Of a stretch of 64,000 nucleotides of DNA, positions 12,730-24,762 are shown in pieces. A program made the translations under genes and the position numbers. The notes under the pieces are model-generated. The model searched no databases, had not been told where the DNA came from, and was given only the letters and a program-made list of their open reading frames with translations. Origin of the DNA: Magicicada septendecula (taxonomy: Eukaryota; Arthropoda; Insecta; Hemiptera; Cicadidae); NCBI GenBank assembly GCA_034769895.1, contig CM068369.1, positions 146,093,574 to 146,157,573 of the forward strand. Direction: 5' to 3'. Position 1 is the stretch's first letter; each line of letters begins with the position of its first letter.

Positions 12730-15295
12730 CACATTCACAGAATATATAGGTATGTCACAGAATATTTTTTAATACTACAACACTCAAATAGAGTTGTGTA
12801 TTCAAGAATAACGTAATCATATTTTTATAAATGCTTGACAGTATGAGATTTTTTATGCTTCGGCATAAAATATCTCATTGAGGACAAACTGCCCCAAAAT
12901 TAGGCCCAAAATGCCCCGTTACAAGTACTGATCTGTGAAGTTAGTGTTACTTTAGGCATAATTCATCAATGTAGAAAATTAAAGAGACCGATTTTACTAA
13001 TAATGTGGTACAAATAATTGAGATTTATTTGCTGACATAGTGATATCTTATTACTAAAAGATATGTTTATAACTAACAAAATTTAATGAGGGTCCATCAA
13101 GATGGGATCAAATGTTTACAGTTATTTGATGCTGTAATGGAAGAAATATTAATGTGTAAAAAAAAATTGCTAAATGTGTAAATGTCAGAAATAACAGTAG
13201 GAAATGATAAGTATACATGATGTTTAAAGACTTCTGCAATATTTTATTAGTCAAGGGAAACCTGTCTTGATCTGTACAGTATAGAACAAGTCTGATAATA
13301 GTACTGGGCTGTAAAATATGAGGGTGACCTACAGCCTGATGGTCTGAAAAAATTATGTCACAATTCACAAATGTGTAGAATGTATCTCTAACACATGTTC
13401 AAAATACTATGTCAGTTGGGAGAAGAATTCAGTGTTTCTTGTTACCTCGGTCTTTTACTATATACGTTCAGCAAAAAATAATTATTACTGTGACAGAAGT
13501 AGTATTAGAGCAAATAAATGAAGTAAATTATCTTTTGAAGTCAGGTTAATGAAGTTGAATATTATTTAACTGAGATAAAAATTTGATAGCCATTAAGATT
13601 TGTACATGACATCCATACCACAAAAAAGTGTGAAAATGGTACTTACCTTTATGGCAGAGGATTGCAGTAATATAAAGTAATTAATATGTTATATGGCTAG
13701 ATTGTTATATTATTGGGTTAAGGACCACTAAGACTTTGCCCTCATTTTCATGGTCAGTTTAGTTGAAGCTTTAATAAAATCAACTTTGGGGGGAAGGGTT
13801 GTATTGAATTTAGTTGTTCATGAAAATTCTTGACACATTTTTCATGATTACTTGATATTCTTTGTTATATAAATATGTACATGACAAATCAGTTTTTTTT
13901 TTCTGTTAGAATAGTGAATTTAGTTTTGGATTACTTGAGAATCACAGTCTGTTTGTATTGAGGTAATCAGTTATGAATCTAATCATTTGAAATTGCTTTG
14001 GAGGATATACTGACATTTTATAAACAGAGTTAGAAGTAGAATTATAACCTGTCATTAAAACTTGGCGATTGTACAGTGTGCTGTTGAAGAGAAGTAGTCG
14101 AATGTTCACACTAACATGACTAACACAGTTACATATCCACTTACACCAATATTGTGTATACTACATATATAATAATTTAGGTAATAAATCTTATTTCTTA
14201 GTAAGTTATACATGGAAATGAACAGTGGTTATATGATATACATGAATTTCATAGGTACTTTATATACGTACAAGTAAATTTGTTAAAAATAGTATTAAGA
14301 ATGTATATAGAGGTAATGAAATATATTTTTATAAAATATTGAGATCATTTTGTAATTTATTTAAGAGTTATATATTTATTTATAATTTAATTTATACAAC
14401 ATATTTTGAGAATTATGTCAACTGAGGACCTATTTTGGACTCAAGTAGTAGTTTAAGAATTTTAATAAGGCACAATCAACAGCGGATCAAATTTTCTTGT
14501 TAATTTCTAAATAACATTATGCATTTAATGTTTGTTTTATGTAGAATTTTGCTTTCAAAATTCATGTTAGCTGTTTAATTCATTTTCATTGTATTTATAA
14601 TTTTGTGAAAATTGTTAATAAATCTTATACAGAAGATACAATGTTGTTGGTGTTTTTGATTAGTAACTTAATATGTTGTCGGATGTTTAAATGTATTTGA
14701 ATGAGTTAATCTTGATTCCACTTTCTGGTATACTTTCTGATTCTAGATGAAACAAAACTGAAAATATAGATTTTCAATGTATGGTAATAGCAGAGAAAAG
14801 AAATGAAGAAGAGCATGTCAGTTGAAGAATTTTTGTTTCTTGAAAGGTCAGTTGTATGTGTAGATGTATATTTATAGTAAAATAACAGCTGGTCAAGAGA
14901 GAAAAATTTAATATGCCCTTTTATAGCCTGTTTTTAAATTATGAAAAGTGTATGATTGTACAGAGAGACTATGAAAAAGTTTTGAATCTTATGAAATCCT
15001 AAAATTTGCTAAATGCTACAAATAGACTTGTTGGGACTAATATTAAAAATTAATTTTGTCAAAGCAAAACCATATGTACTGTTGAGATGACCGGTATCCC
15101 TGACGGAGGTGAGTTTGTTGTTGACATGGTTGCACAACCACCAAATTTGAACTATATCTTGGTGATACAGTTTTTTTTTTTTTAAATAAACTCTTAGCTA
15201 TCTTCTTATACAGTACTTAGTTTTTCTGCTGTTGGGAAATAATATCAAATACATTTAATTATGGTATGAAACTACTAGTCTTGGTAACAGAGGGC
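12730..15295. other. AT-rich DNA without recognisable genes; one hairpin
   Basis: No coding region identified. At 12843-12880 ATGAGAT..TTTTATGC and GCATAAAA..ATCTCAT form a stem-loop that closely resembles the hairpin just before the polypurine tract of gypsy element B (49580-49622), so a fragment of a related LTR element may lie here. The rest shows nothing I can name. Confidence 0.55.
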
Positions 15296-15389
15296 TAAAC
15301 CAAGCACCGCTGCATATGCAAAGATAAGCAAGCTAGTTTGAAATCCAGTGGTAACTTGAGCACTGCAAGCAGTAAATGTAAATCAGTCA

Positions 15390-15580
15390 TCCATTCGGCA
15401 GATGTTCCCACCAATTCAGCCAATACTGGGCGATCCTGTCAAGTATACTCACAATATTCAGTTCCTGCCGTATATCTGTGTTTCTTCTATGATCATGGAG
15501 AGTATACCTTGCCACGTGCCTGAGAAATCTCATTTCAGCTGCTTGGATGCGACTGGCCTGGCATCCAATTCACCTTGTAG
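15390..15580 (-). pseudogene. LINE (non-LTR retrotransposon) C-terminal remnant
   Basis: The minus-strand frame reads RIQAAEMRFLRHVARYTL, HDHRRNTDIRQEL and, a little further on, RIAQYW.NWWEHLP. This is the familiar C-terminal pattern of RTE/CR1-like LINE proteins downstream of the reverse transcriptase (RIQAAEMRFLR..., RN.DIR.EL, W..H). The frame is closed by a stop just upstream (about 15583) and by another about 60 codons on. No reverse-transcriptase motif is present nearby, so this is a short dead fragment. Confidence 0.7.
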
Positions 15581-15619
15581 GATTTTAGGTGTTTTCCTTT
15601 ACTTGCTGACTTAAGGGTT

Positions 15620-16450
15620 TGAAGAAAAAAAAAATGTATGGTGGGGGATGGGCAACACCTATGGGTGGCTAACGCGGCTCTTGAGACCGAGTGACAGCTG
15701 GTATAAGCTGTCCCTCCTCTTCTTGTCGTTGTGAAGTAGAGGTTAGGGCACCTTCTTGCCCTTGGAGTGAGAAATTGTCCCTAAAGACGGAGGACCTTCC
15801 ATTGGTCAACAACGTAGGATGTGGGAGCCAAAGACAAACCATCACATTAAAGATCCTTATGGATATCTCAACAGGGAAAACTGGTCTCTTTAGTCTGGTA
15901 AGACAGCCAGTTTATGGGAGAACACCCAGACAGAAAATTGGGCTGGACGTTAAGCCTGAAGGTGGCAGCCCCAGCATACGTCTTACCCTGCGATATGCTA
16001 TTAACATATGCAGGGGACGTATTCACTACTAAATTGCCTCAAGTAAGGAATAGCCAGACTGTAATGGGACAGAATTGGGGGATTGGTTTTATTTCAATTG
16101 TAAATGCGATGAAAGGGAGTTGCCCACACAGGGCCTCAATGTTAACAATTGACATTCACTTTCGGGGCACCCCGTTGCACGTTTGGTCTGTCCGCCCTTA
16201 GTTTGTTACAATTCCTGATGCTGAGGAATGTGAATGAGTGCGCGCCTGTTTGCCCGAACATCGTATTTGTCATGAAATGTTGAGCGAGCCTGAGATTGTA
16301 AGACTGTCAGTAGACTCGCACTCCAGAAGATATCACGTGACGCCTGATCAGCCTATGAGATTGCAAGTTGCCACGGACCATACAAATTTTGGCCATCTTG
16401 AAACTGTCTGTAGTTCTACAGCTGCGGCTCCGGTTGGTTCAGCGTAAAAG
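15620..16450 (+). other. Higher-GC segment with short open frames, unrecognised
   Basis: Open frames of about 70-110 codons occur at 15691-16032, 15914-16201 and 16238-16447, in different frames. Base composition is clearly richer in GC than the flanks, as in a former coding sequence. I do not recognise the products. Proximity to the LINE remnant suggests retroelement debris, but no motif supports a family. Confidence 0.35.
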
Positions 16451-17086
16451 GCTCGCGAGCCGAAAATTTAGTAAAACTTTCAAAAAATGTGATCTAAATT
16501 ATTATTCAAAGTGGTAAAAATGGTGACATCTAAATTAAACTGGGAGAACAAATTTTGGACAAATCAGTGACTGAGAATATACGGGGTCGGCAGTAAACAG
16601 CGGCAGTTAAGTAACAGTGGAACTCAAAATTAATTCTAAAAAATTTTATAAAAGAAAGCGCTTTAAATAAAGGGGATAAAAGATGTGAGTGTGTGAGCAA
16701 ATACTGGGTTGTCTTTAATTAATTTAATAAATAAATTAATTTAATTTTAAGAAATAAAAGATACTTGTGGTTTAGTAATTCAATGTGTTTGTGGTTTTGG
16801 TCAGATGGGGTCGCTACCTCAGTATTTAATTTTGTTCATTTGAAATGAGGAGAATAGAGAAGGAGAAAGCATGTTTTAATTGATTCATAAAAAAGAGAAT
16901 GATAAAAAGAATACTAAATGAAGTTGAAATAGCTAACCGTAAATGAGAGTAATTATTACAACATAAAACCCTAAATCACTTATAGGTTGCGAGTTCACGT
17001 GACAACCTTGGGACCCGATGAAGTTAAGCAGTGTGAATAACAAATTTCATGAAATATTATTTGATAGATGATTGGACGATTACATT

Positions 17087-17104
17087 TGGCGCCCGAACAG
17101 GGAC
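17087..17104 (+). promoter_or_regulatory. Primer-binding site of gypsy-like element A (tRNA-Lys type)
   Basis: TGGCGCCCGAACAGGGAC is the classic complement of the 3' end of a tRNA-Lys and follows ...GATTACA, a plausible LTR end. It marks the 5' start of element A. The LTR itself (expected upstream, about 16460-17084) could not be delimited because no second copy was found downstream. Confidence 0.85.
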
Positions 17105-17307
17105 TGTTTGTACAAATTTCAAATTTTGTGCAGACCACATCTACTCGTAAAAATAAGTGATTTAGAGGTAGAAGCAGAATACGTAAAAATTACGAAAAAA
17201 CGATTTTATGTTATAGTATGATACGTAAGTAATGCGTAAACTATTGAAATACTGAAGGCATGTAAAATAAGAATTGTTAAAATATATAATAATTTCACAA
17301 TTTAAAA

Positions 17308-18948
17308 ATGGCAGAGAATAATGAGAATAATATAAGTGAAATAACTGAATTTAATGAATCAGCTGTCATGAGTAACCTGGGAGTTCATTCAACTCCGAAT
17401 GTGGGTCAAGACAAAATAGTCGAAATAAGTGTTACAGATGAAACAGATATTACAGAGGATTCGGGAGTTCAGTTAACTCCAACCTCAACAAAATGTAATA
17501 GTAAATTTGATAATGACATAATGAGTTTTTTACTAAAACAATTTAATGAATTGAAAGAACACAATAAAGAAGTCAAGAATGATTTCGATAAAATAAATAG
17601 TCGTTTTGATAGTAATGATGAAAAGTTTGATACCAAATTTGATAAACTAAGTAATGACCTTAATGAAGTAAATAGTAAATTTGATGAGATAAAAAGTGAG
17701 ATACATGAACAAAAAATAAAATGCGAAAGTAGTTTCAATGAAATTAAGAATAATTTTGATGAAAAGTTTGATAAGATAAATAATCGTTTTGATACAAACG
17801 AAAGCAATTTTGATGAGATTAGAAATGAAATAAAACAAATTAATAAACGTTTTGAAATAACCAATGAGATATTTGAAACTAAATGTAACGATTTAGATAA
17901 AGTATTGAGAGGATGGAAGTGTGGAGAATAAATACAGGTGAGTGCAATGTTAACGAAATAACAGATGACATTGGTGTTAAAACAAGTGAGAATGTAATTA
18001 ATGAAGCAACTGAGAACAAGGTGAGTAATGGGGTTAAAATAAGTGATGATTTTAATGGACAGAGAATTACAAATAATATTGATGGCAGTTCAAGTGCAAA
18101 TCAAGTAGTAGTTGAAAAGGTAAGTGAGAATAATGATAATATAATTACAAATGGGGTGTTAGAAAATAAAGTGAATAATAATGGTGTAGATGAAGTTTTA
18201 GTTGAAATAGAGAGTAGTAATAAGATAGTCGTTAAAGAGAGGTTAGGTTTACAAAGGGCAAATTTTCCCCTTGATTTAGGAATAAGGACTCCAATAATGA
18301 TTTATGAGGACAGAGTTTCCTCCCGTGATTGTAGAGACGAGGTGTCTCTAAGTAGGCCCCCTAGTTCTCATGAGTTCCCTGGAAGAATCAGGATAACGTT
18401 ATGTTGCCTTTTGTGTGGAGTGAGAGAGAAAAAGTAAGATGGTGTCATGATGAGAGGTATTGTGAGAGAGTGGTAGAATTATTTACGTTGAGAGAGAGAG
18501 AGAGAGAGAAATAATATTATTTGATGTGATTAGAAATTACGAAGAGCTACTAGAGAAAATAAAGAGAGAGAGAATTAGTAATATTGTTGACTTACCTTGT
18601 TATGAAGATAGTGCAGAAATAAATAATGATAACGTTGATAATTATATTGAATGCTTACCTGTGCTTAGATGTGGAGTATTAATAGTAGATGATTCTGAAA
18701 TTGAGAGGTTAAAATGCTTAAGGGTGATAGATAATAATACAGACAGTGACGAGACCAAAACTAATGATGTAGACAGGGTATATGATTTGATAGTAATGTG
18801 GGATAGTCGAGTAGATTATTATGTGGGTTTTACGGAACAATTTGAAATATTAAAGAATTATTATATAAATAATAATAATGAAATGAGTATAAATAAAGAT
18901 GAGAATTGTTATGTGAAAGTCAGACTAATTTACGATGATGGTGGTTAA
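17308..18948 (+). pseudogene. Element A first gene (gag-like coiled-coil protein), frameshifted
   Basis: Three open pieces (17308-17931, 17913-18437, 18526-18948) align end to end with the uninterrupted part of the element B protein at 46411-47667. Both proteins have an acidic N-terminus, a repetitive coiled coil rich in FD.I..RFD heptad-like units, a VWRI(D/N)TG(E/K)C motif, an Asn/Asp-rich stretch and a C-terminal ENCY.K.RL..DDGG. The switch between the first two pieces falls at the VWRINTG motif, consistent with a 1-nt shift. The position right after the primer site implies a gag-equivalent, although no CCHC knuckle or classical capsid motif is visible. Confidence 0.7.
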
Positions 18949-20142
18949 ATAAACAATGAATGAACATTTAGTTATTTTAGTTTATGGTAATGACTTGGCT
19001 AATTATGTAATGAGGTGTGGTAAACAGAACATAATGACGAAAAATTGTAAATAAATTTATAGTGAGGTTAATTGTGTTTATGTAATAGGTTATGTCGTGC
19101 TATGTAGTTTATGTAAACAATGTAGGTATGCAAAGAGAATTGATTTTATTATAATAATAATAATATTTTATTAGACTAAACAAATAATGAGAGTAATTTT
19201 GAGGTTTATAATGGAAGTAAATGAATTGTAATTGTTTTGGAATATTGTAGTTAATAACTTGGTGTTTTAAAAAACAGTTGAATTAAATAATTTGAGATGA
19301 ATTAATTTGAAATGTTGTATAAATAGATTTTGATAATGAATTTAAATGATTTTATATGATTTGAACTGTACAATAAACAGTAAATGAGTAAAAGTAAAAT
19401 GTGTTTAGTTGTGGAGTCATATGGTTGTTATAATGTTTCAGAAGGTACATATGGTTGTACGTTATATTTGTGGTGAGAATTGTTTATAGTTTGAGTCTAT
19501 GACAAGTGATTATGTGTTCATTTAATGGAGTGATTGACCAAATGTAAGTATAAATTTGATAATGACTTTGAAGTAAAGTAAAATGTTTGAATAATAAATT
19601 TTAAATGAGTTTAAAAGGTTTTAAATTAGGTGATTAAATTAATTTGAGGTAGTTATGAATTTTATAGTGTAATTTTCAATTATCATATTAATGTAAAATG
19701 TTGTAAAAGATGGAGTTTGAGTGATAATAATTATTTCAATAAGGCATTGAGTCAGTCAGAGTTAACCTTAAATGGGTGTTAGACAAAATAAGAATTTTGG
19801 AATAAAAGTAATATAGAAACGGAGTATTAGTAGGGACCCAGTAGTGAGAGTGATTGTATGTAGAGAAAGAGAGAGTGATGAAAGTGGATAGTAAATAGGT
19901 GAGAGCAGGGTACATATATTTTGTAGTGAGGGTGGAGATGCAAGGAGTCCTCAACGCAAGGCGTTGTGGCGGGTAGTAGAGTGTTTTAGAGGAGTGTCTG
20001 CCAATATACCCGGGAGGGGCAAGAAATTATGAATGTGAATTAAAGTTGAGGGAACACATCCTAGGTACAAAGAGGGTATCAGGTATATTGTATTAAGAGG
20101 AGAATGATTTAAGTTGAGTTAGAGAATTTAGTGGAGGTAAAT
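18949..20142 (+). other. Decayed internal region of element A
   Basis: AT-rich sequence without long open frames. It parallels 47668-48400 of element B: the AATGAACATTTA.TTATTTTAG and ATGAGGTGTGGTAAACA patches occur in both, as does a GAG.GTC...GCGTTG.GGC block before the RT remnant. It is homologous but has lost coding capacity. Confidence 0.6.
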
Positions 20143-20295
20143 ATTTTTGAGAGATCGGTGTCACCCTATGCAAGTCCGTTAGTGGTTGTTAGAAGGAAGA
20201 AGGGGGTAAGGTTATATCTAAATGCCCATTCAATAAATCAGATCGTTGTGAATGACTGAGAATCACCCGAACAAATTAATGATGAAAATGCTTAA
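20143..20295 (+). pseudogene. Ty3/gypsy reverse-transcriptase remnant of element A
   Basis: The frame reads FERSVSPYASPLVVVRRKKG, then VRLYLNAHSINQIVVND, a stop, then ESPEQIND. This matches the start of gypsy reverse transcriptase (S.SPYASP.V.V.KK.G..R.C.D.R.LN). All downstream catalytic motifs are absent, so most of pol is deleted. It shows element A, and by homology element B, to be a Ty3/gypsy derivative. Confidence 0.75.
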
Positions 20296-21480
20296 TAGAA
20301 ATTCATAGTTGAAATGTAATAATAAAATGTAACAAGTGAAAGATTTAATAGAATTTGAAACTAAAGTAAAACTGTAAGGTATGTTATTTTTGGTCAAATT
20401 TGAAATTGAAATGTGATGTAAAATGAATGTAAAATATATTTGAATTTTTGGAGAATTTAATGGTACAATAAAATGATAAATAATTAAAGGCTGAAAAAAA
20501 ATCGTATTATGCTTCCATGTTCTCTATATGAGATTATGCTACTTTGATAAGATATCAGCTGATTCATAGTGTTCTGTGTATATTATATTTTTGTAATCAA
20601 TTTGTAGTTGCAATCGATTTTATGATAATAATAAGTTTTATGTTTTAATAATTGTCAATATATAATTATGAATGTTTATAATAAAAATTAAATTCATTTG
20701 AAAGATAGAAATTTTGGGCAGTAAATTTGAAAGTTGGATTTAAAGGTTATGGAAGAAATGATGAATGAATTTTGTTATGAAGTAAATAAAGACAATATGA
20801 AATTAAATAAATTAAAATTGTTTTGAAGTAATTTACAGTCTTTGACTATGAGGTAATTAACATTGATGTGAGAGGATTTAATTAATGTAAAAGTCTTCAA
20901 ATAATGAGATTAAAGTAAGTAATTAAAAGAGATGATGTAAATTAACTTAAACATGAATCTTTGATAATGGACTTAGATTTATTTTACTACTTGAACGAAA
21001 TTTAAATAATTTAATTTGATTTGAAACAGTAATGTCAAGCAACAAATTAAAGTTTGAGAAATGGGAGTGAGTTTTATTTAAAGGTAAATATGAAATGTTT
21101 ATGTGAATGTTATATTAATGATGAATATTTAGAGATCTTGTATTTAAGCTAATAATGAACATGTGTACGCACCCAGTACTTTGCTCCGAAAGAATGAATC
21201 GAACATGAGATAAACTGCTGTCCATATTTAAATAAAATTGGCAGTTAAACACGTTAACTCTGCTTATGCAAACCACAGACACAAAAATAAAATCGTTGAC
21301 TTAACGAAAACGAAAGTACGACCGCAGCCGAGAAACCAAGACTGACCGACCGACAGTTTGTGTACACTCTGACGGTTGTTTGTTTCATGTTTCCGTTCTA
21401 AAGATCTTTTAGTTTCGTTCTAAACACGTGGAAAACATATTTCTTGTTGAATTTTATAAAAGATAGTTTGACTTTGACCT
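20296..21480. other. AT-rich region between element A and the solitary hAT end
   Basis: No gene recognised. The second half (21170-21480) is less AT-rich, with CACGTGG and AAACACGT patches. No LTR of element A could be identified here. Confidence 0.45.
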
Positions 21481-21557
21481 CTGAAATTTCTCCGTCTTAT
21501 CTGGGCGGGCCAAGAAAATTTTGGGTAGGCCCGGGCCCACCCGTAGCGCCGCCACTG
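21481..21557. mobile_element. Solitary hAT terminus
   Basis: The segment ends in CCCGTAGCGCCGCCACTG at 21557. Read from the outside this is CAGTGGCGGCGCTACGGG, the style of a hAT terminal inverted repeat, followed inwards by TGGGCCCGGGCC. No partner terminus was found. Element B integrated immediately next to it: its target copy CCTG starts at 21558, so the hAT target duplication would begin CCTGTAAT, continuing at 50801. Confidence 0.55.
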
Positions 21558-21561
21558 CCTG

Positions 21562-22723
21562 TGTGACGGTACCGAGTCACAGGTATAAAACCGGGGTTCA
21601 AAGTTTTAACTAGATCAAAATTAAGAATAAAATCACTTTACTTTGAAATCCATGTGAAACAGTGGCAACAGAAGTTTAAGGAATGTGGGGCGCGTCTTGT
21701 AAACAAGTTAATCAAAAGCTATTTTTAGCTACGTCTCGCCAGAGTGTCGCCGATTTAACCCAAAAGTGGCCTCAATATCGCAATTTTCAACAGACGTCAC
21801 AATCATAGTGACGTCAAATCAACATGTTACACCTCTGGAACGTAAGAAAACGCAGTGAGAAGAACATCCAGAGACATCCGAAATGACGTCGCCCACGTGG
21901 AAGGAGTATCACGTGACCGGCTTTTATATTGGCCCCACGCCGGTCAGAATCATTCTGTCTCGATCAACACTTTCAACCGGCCGGACGTATTTAGCCGACG
22001 TTCTTTCAGTCGCCATCATTCTGTTCCGCACAACTCTTAAAACAGGCCGGTTGAATGTAATTCAACTCCACGGACAAATCAATTTTTGCAATGTAAAACA
22101 GTTTATAAATGTGATCAAATACTAAAAAATCAGTAACCAGTGTCGACAACCAGTGACGAGTCAATTAAACAGTTTCGGACAATTATCGAGTGCAGCAGTT
22201 ATTAGTGGAACCAGCAATGACGCCGCAAAATGGATAACTTTTTCGATAAGTACAAGACCTAGCCAATTACAAAATAACACTATCATGATATTTTAAAGTA
22301 TTATGGGGGTTTGAAAGAATGAAAGCAAGCGTGTATATGAAGTACTGGTGAGCCTTATTAGAAATTAAGTAAATATTTCAATCTATTATTTTTTATGTAT
22401 TTTTATAAATGTGATCTATGAATCACCAGAGAAATGGGGGAAATCCCGTTAATGTTTTAACTGCAAATAAAATAATAAGTTCAATTTACAAAGACCACGT
22501 GTTAGTGTAATTTATTACATCCGCTATCTCGATCTGTTTGCGTCATTTAAATCCTCGCCTAACGAACTCTGGGGTTGCTGGATAAAGGTAAGAATTGGAA
22601 TGTCACAGGTAGGTGGTATTTTTGAGAGGGATAATTGTTTGTAAAAAGTAAGTAACTTAACAATTGGTGCCGTGACCAGGATGATTGTTTATTAAAAGTA
22701 ATCTAATAATAAGTAATTTAACA
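21562..22723 (+). repeat. 5' LTR of element B
   Basis: About 1.16 kb, matching 49630-50800 with few differences. Recognisable internal pieces are the CAGAGTGTCGCCGATTTAACC stretch, AACAGACGTCACAATCATAG and AATAAAATAATAAGTTCAATTTA near its 3' part. The end is placed by comparison with the 3' LTR, which includes one complete 61-bp primer-site unit. The LTR therefore contains a primer-site copy at 22665. Confidence 0.88.
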
Positions 22724-22856
22724 ATTGGTGCCGTGACCAGGATGATTGTTTATTAAAAGTAATCTAATAGTAAGTAATTTAACAATTGGTGCCGTGACCA
22801 GGATAATTGTTTAAATAATTAAAAGTAATTAATTATAACTTAACAATTGGTGCCGT
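22665..22856 (+). promoter_or_regulatory. Array of primer-binding-site units (copies 1-4), 61-bp period
   Basis: TGGTGCCGTGACC begins at 22665, 22726 and 22787, and a copy cut by hAT1 begins at 22848. All are exactly 61 bp apart and each is preceded by TTAACAAT. Between copies lies AGGATGATTGTTTATTAAAAG or a close variant. The fourth copy resumes at 41329 after hAT1, and a fifth begins at 41389, again 61 bp on. Copy 1 is internal to the LTR as defined by the 3' LTR; the functional primer site at integration should be copy 2. Confidence 0.88.
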
Positions 22857-23210
22857 CAGGGCCGAGCCAAGGGTATCTGCCGCCTGGGTGCAAGATATAA
22901 TTTGCCGCCCCTATATAGCTCCTTAGACATAAATAGTGTTAATTGTAAAATTCTGCATTTCCTTGATAATTGTTAACTTGTTTAAAAAATAAAAAATCAT
23001 TAAGGTTACTATAAACTTTATTATTTGTATAAACTTAAAAAAAATATTTAATACAAACTTAGTGCTTTAATAGTTATAACAAAGTACACGTTATATGATT
23101 TATTATAATTAACTTAGAACTTATAAATTCTAAATTTAAATATCAAAAGCGACTTTTCTTGCTTTTTTAATTGCAAATTCTCTAATTAAATCAAGATATA
23201 ACTTCTCTAA

Positions 23211-24044
23211 TTAAGTTATATCTAACGCCTCGCAGATCTCTTCCTTGATGCTTATTACAGCCAAATTTGTAAGTCTATTCTGGCTCATAGTAGATCTCAA
23301 ATAGTTTTTAATTATTTTTAATTTTGAAAACGATCTCTCACCATGAGCAACAGTGACAGGCATTGTTAAAAAAATTCGTAGGGCTACAGTTAAATTCGGG
23401 AAAGCGCTAATTAAATCATTAGCCACAAGGTATTCTAAAATCTCCTTGGCCGAAGTCGTATTGGGTTTATTATAAATGGACAATATTTCAATTTCATTGC
23501 ACAAATCAACTCCATTAACATCCATTTGTTTTGTAGATGAATCGGTTAATTTAATTTGTAAATCCATACAACATTTTATTAATTCTTCTTTATCTATAGA
23601 TAAAGAGCCTAAATTATTTAAAAAGACAAAATAGTCGTTGCACTCGTTTAACTGTTCAAATCTGTCATTTAATTTTGATACTACTATATCAAGAATATAA
23701 AAATAAAAATTAACTTTGAAATTCAACTCTGGTGATTCGACTGGTTCATCTCTATGTTCATAATAAAAGAAAAACCTTTTTTTCTCGGTCTAACCAAGCC
23801 TATAGCTGGAAAAACAATTTCGCAGTCTATATCTTCAGCAATTTTTTTGCCTCATTAAGCATAGCTGTAAAACTACTTTCAGATCGCATTTCAATGAAAA
23901 AAGTGTTGAATTTCTTTCAACATTTTTACAGCTTCTGGTAAAATAATATTAGATTTTTGCATGATTTTGCTTACCATGTTTATTTTTGATAAAATATTGT
24001 ATCAAATTACTAGAGAACACACAAATTTATATGATTTTATTTTA
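23211..24044 (-). pseudogene. hAT1 transposase, C-terminal part with hATC dimerisation domain
   Basis: The minus strand is almost continuously open from the Maverick boundary (24044) to the stop at 23211. It contains an NIILPEAVKMLKEIQ segment, RSESSFTAMLNEAKK, DCEIVFPAIGLVRPRKK and finally the hATC-type region FPNLTVALRIFLTMPVTVAHGERSFSKLKIIKNYLRSTM, cited here as positions 23290-23405 with the key motif ERSFSKLK..K.YLR.TM. The hATC domain mediates dimerisation in hAT transposases. The part from 23726 to 24044 is in a shifted frame relative to the last segment around 23730-23775. Together with 38726-40370 it makes one transposase gene. Confidence 0.85.
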
Positions 24045-24050
24045 TTAATT
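24045..24050. repeat. 6-bp target duplication of the Maverick-like element (left copy)
   Basis: TTAATT immediately precedes AGTAGGGGTAAACTG. The same six bases follow the right terminus at 38720-38725. A 6-bp duplication is the hallmark of Maverick/Polinton integration. Confidence 0.9.
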
Positions 24051-24762
24051 AGTAGGGGTAAACTGACAGTTCTACTCCGGATGTGACGTCATATGGCGGG
24101 AAATTCAAAAATATAGGTGGTGGGGGTAAAAATCTGGTAGTCGGCTTTCGGTCATGTTGTGGGCGGCCAGTATAAAGTGGGGTTATGTGTGCGTTGATTG
24201 GTGTATACGTCGGCGACGTTGCCGCTTCGTGCGTGTGTTATAGTGTACGGGTTTGTATATGTAAGGTGTTTTTCCGGTCGGCCATGTTGTAAAATCGTCG
24301 TGGTCGGCGTTGCCAACTTGTGCTTGTTAATCGCCGTAGTCGACTCTTGCGTGTGTTATAGTGTACGGGTTTGTATATGAACGGCGCTGCGGGCGATGGT
24401 CGATGCGGTGTATTGCGTAGTTGGCAACGGCGTGTCTATGTGTGTGCGTGTCGGTCGTTGATTGGTCGTAATTTGAAACGTCGTGTTTGTCGTGTCGAAC
24501 TGTATCGCAAGCCCGTGTAGTGATCCGGTTCGCCGTTCGCCGTTCGCCGGCCGGCCGCCGTCGGGTTGATCTGCTGTCGGACGCCGTCCGCCGCCGACGG
24601 CGAAGGGCGAACGGTGAACGGTTTCGTGAGGCTGCGTTGTGATCCGGTTGGTGCCGTTCGCCGTTCGCCGGCCGCCGTCGGCGGCCGGCGAGCGTCGAAC
24701 GGGTTACGCGGTGATCCGGTTCGTCGTCGAGGATTGGTCTGTGTGTCGGTGGTAAGTAAAAA
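24051..24762 (+). repeat. Left terminal inverted repeat of the Maverick-like element
   Basis: Inverse of 38092-38719 with high identity, up to the GTGTGTCGGTGGTAAGTAAAA boundary. It is about 80 bp longer than the right copy because a GC-rich CGCCGTTCGCCGG segment is expanded here (about 24530-24690). The GC-rich part is rich in CG and forms local palindromes (CCGCCGTCGGCGG). The end contains a good splice-donor sequence (GTAAGT). Confidence 0.88.

Noticed and set aside
15691-16032. 113-codon frame as a host gene
   Set aside because: No recognised domain, no splice context, and next to LINE debris; reported only as an unrecognised segment.
17469-17864. 131-codon minus-strand frame opposite the element A first gene
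   Set aside because: Antisense shadow of a coiled-coil coding region; the plus-strand protein is conserved in element B.
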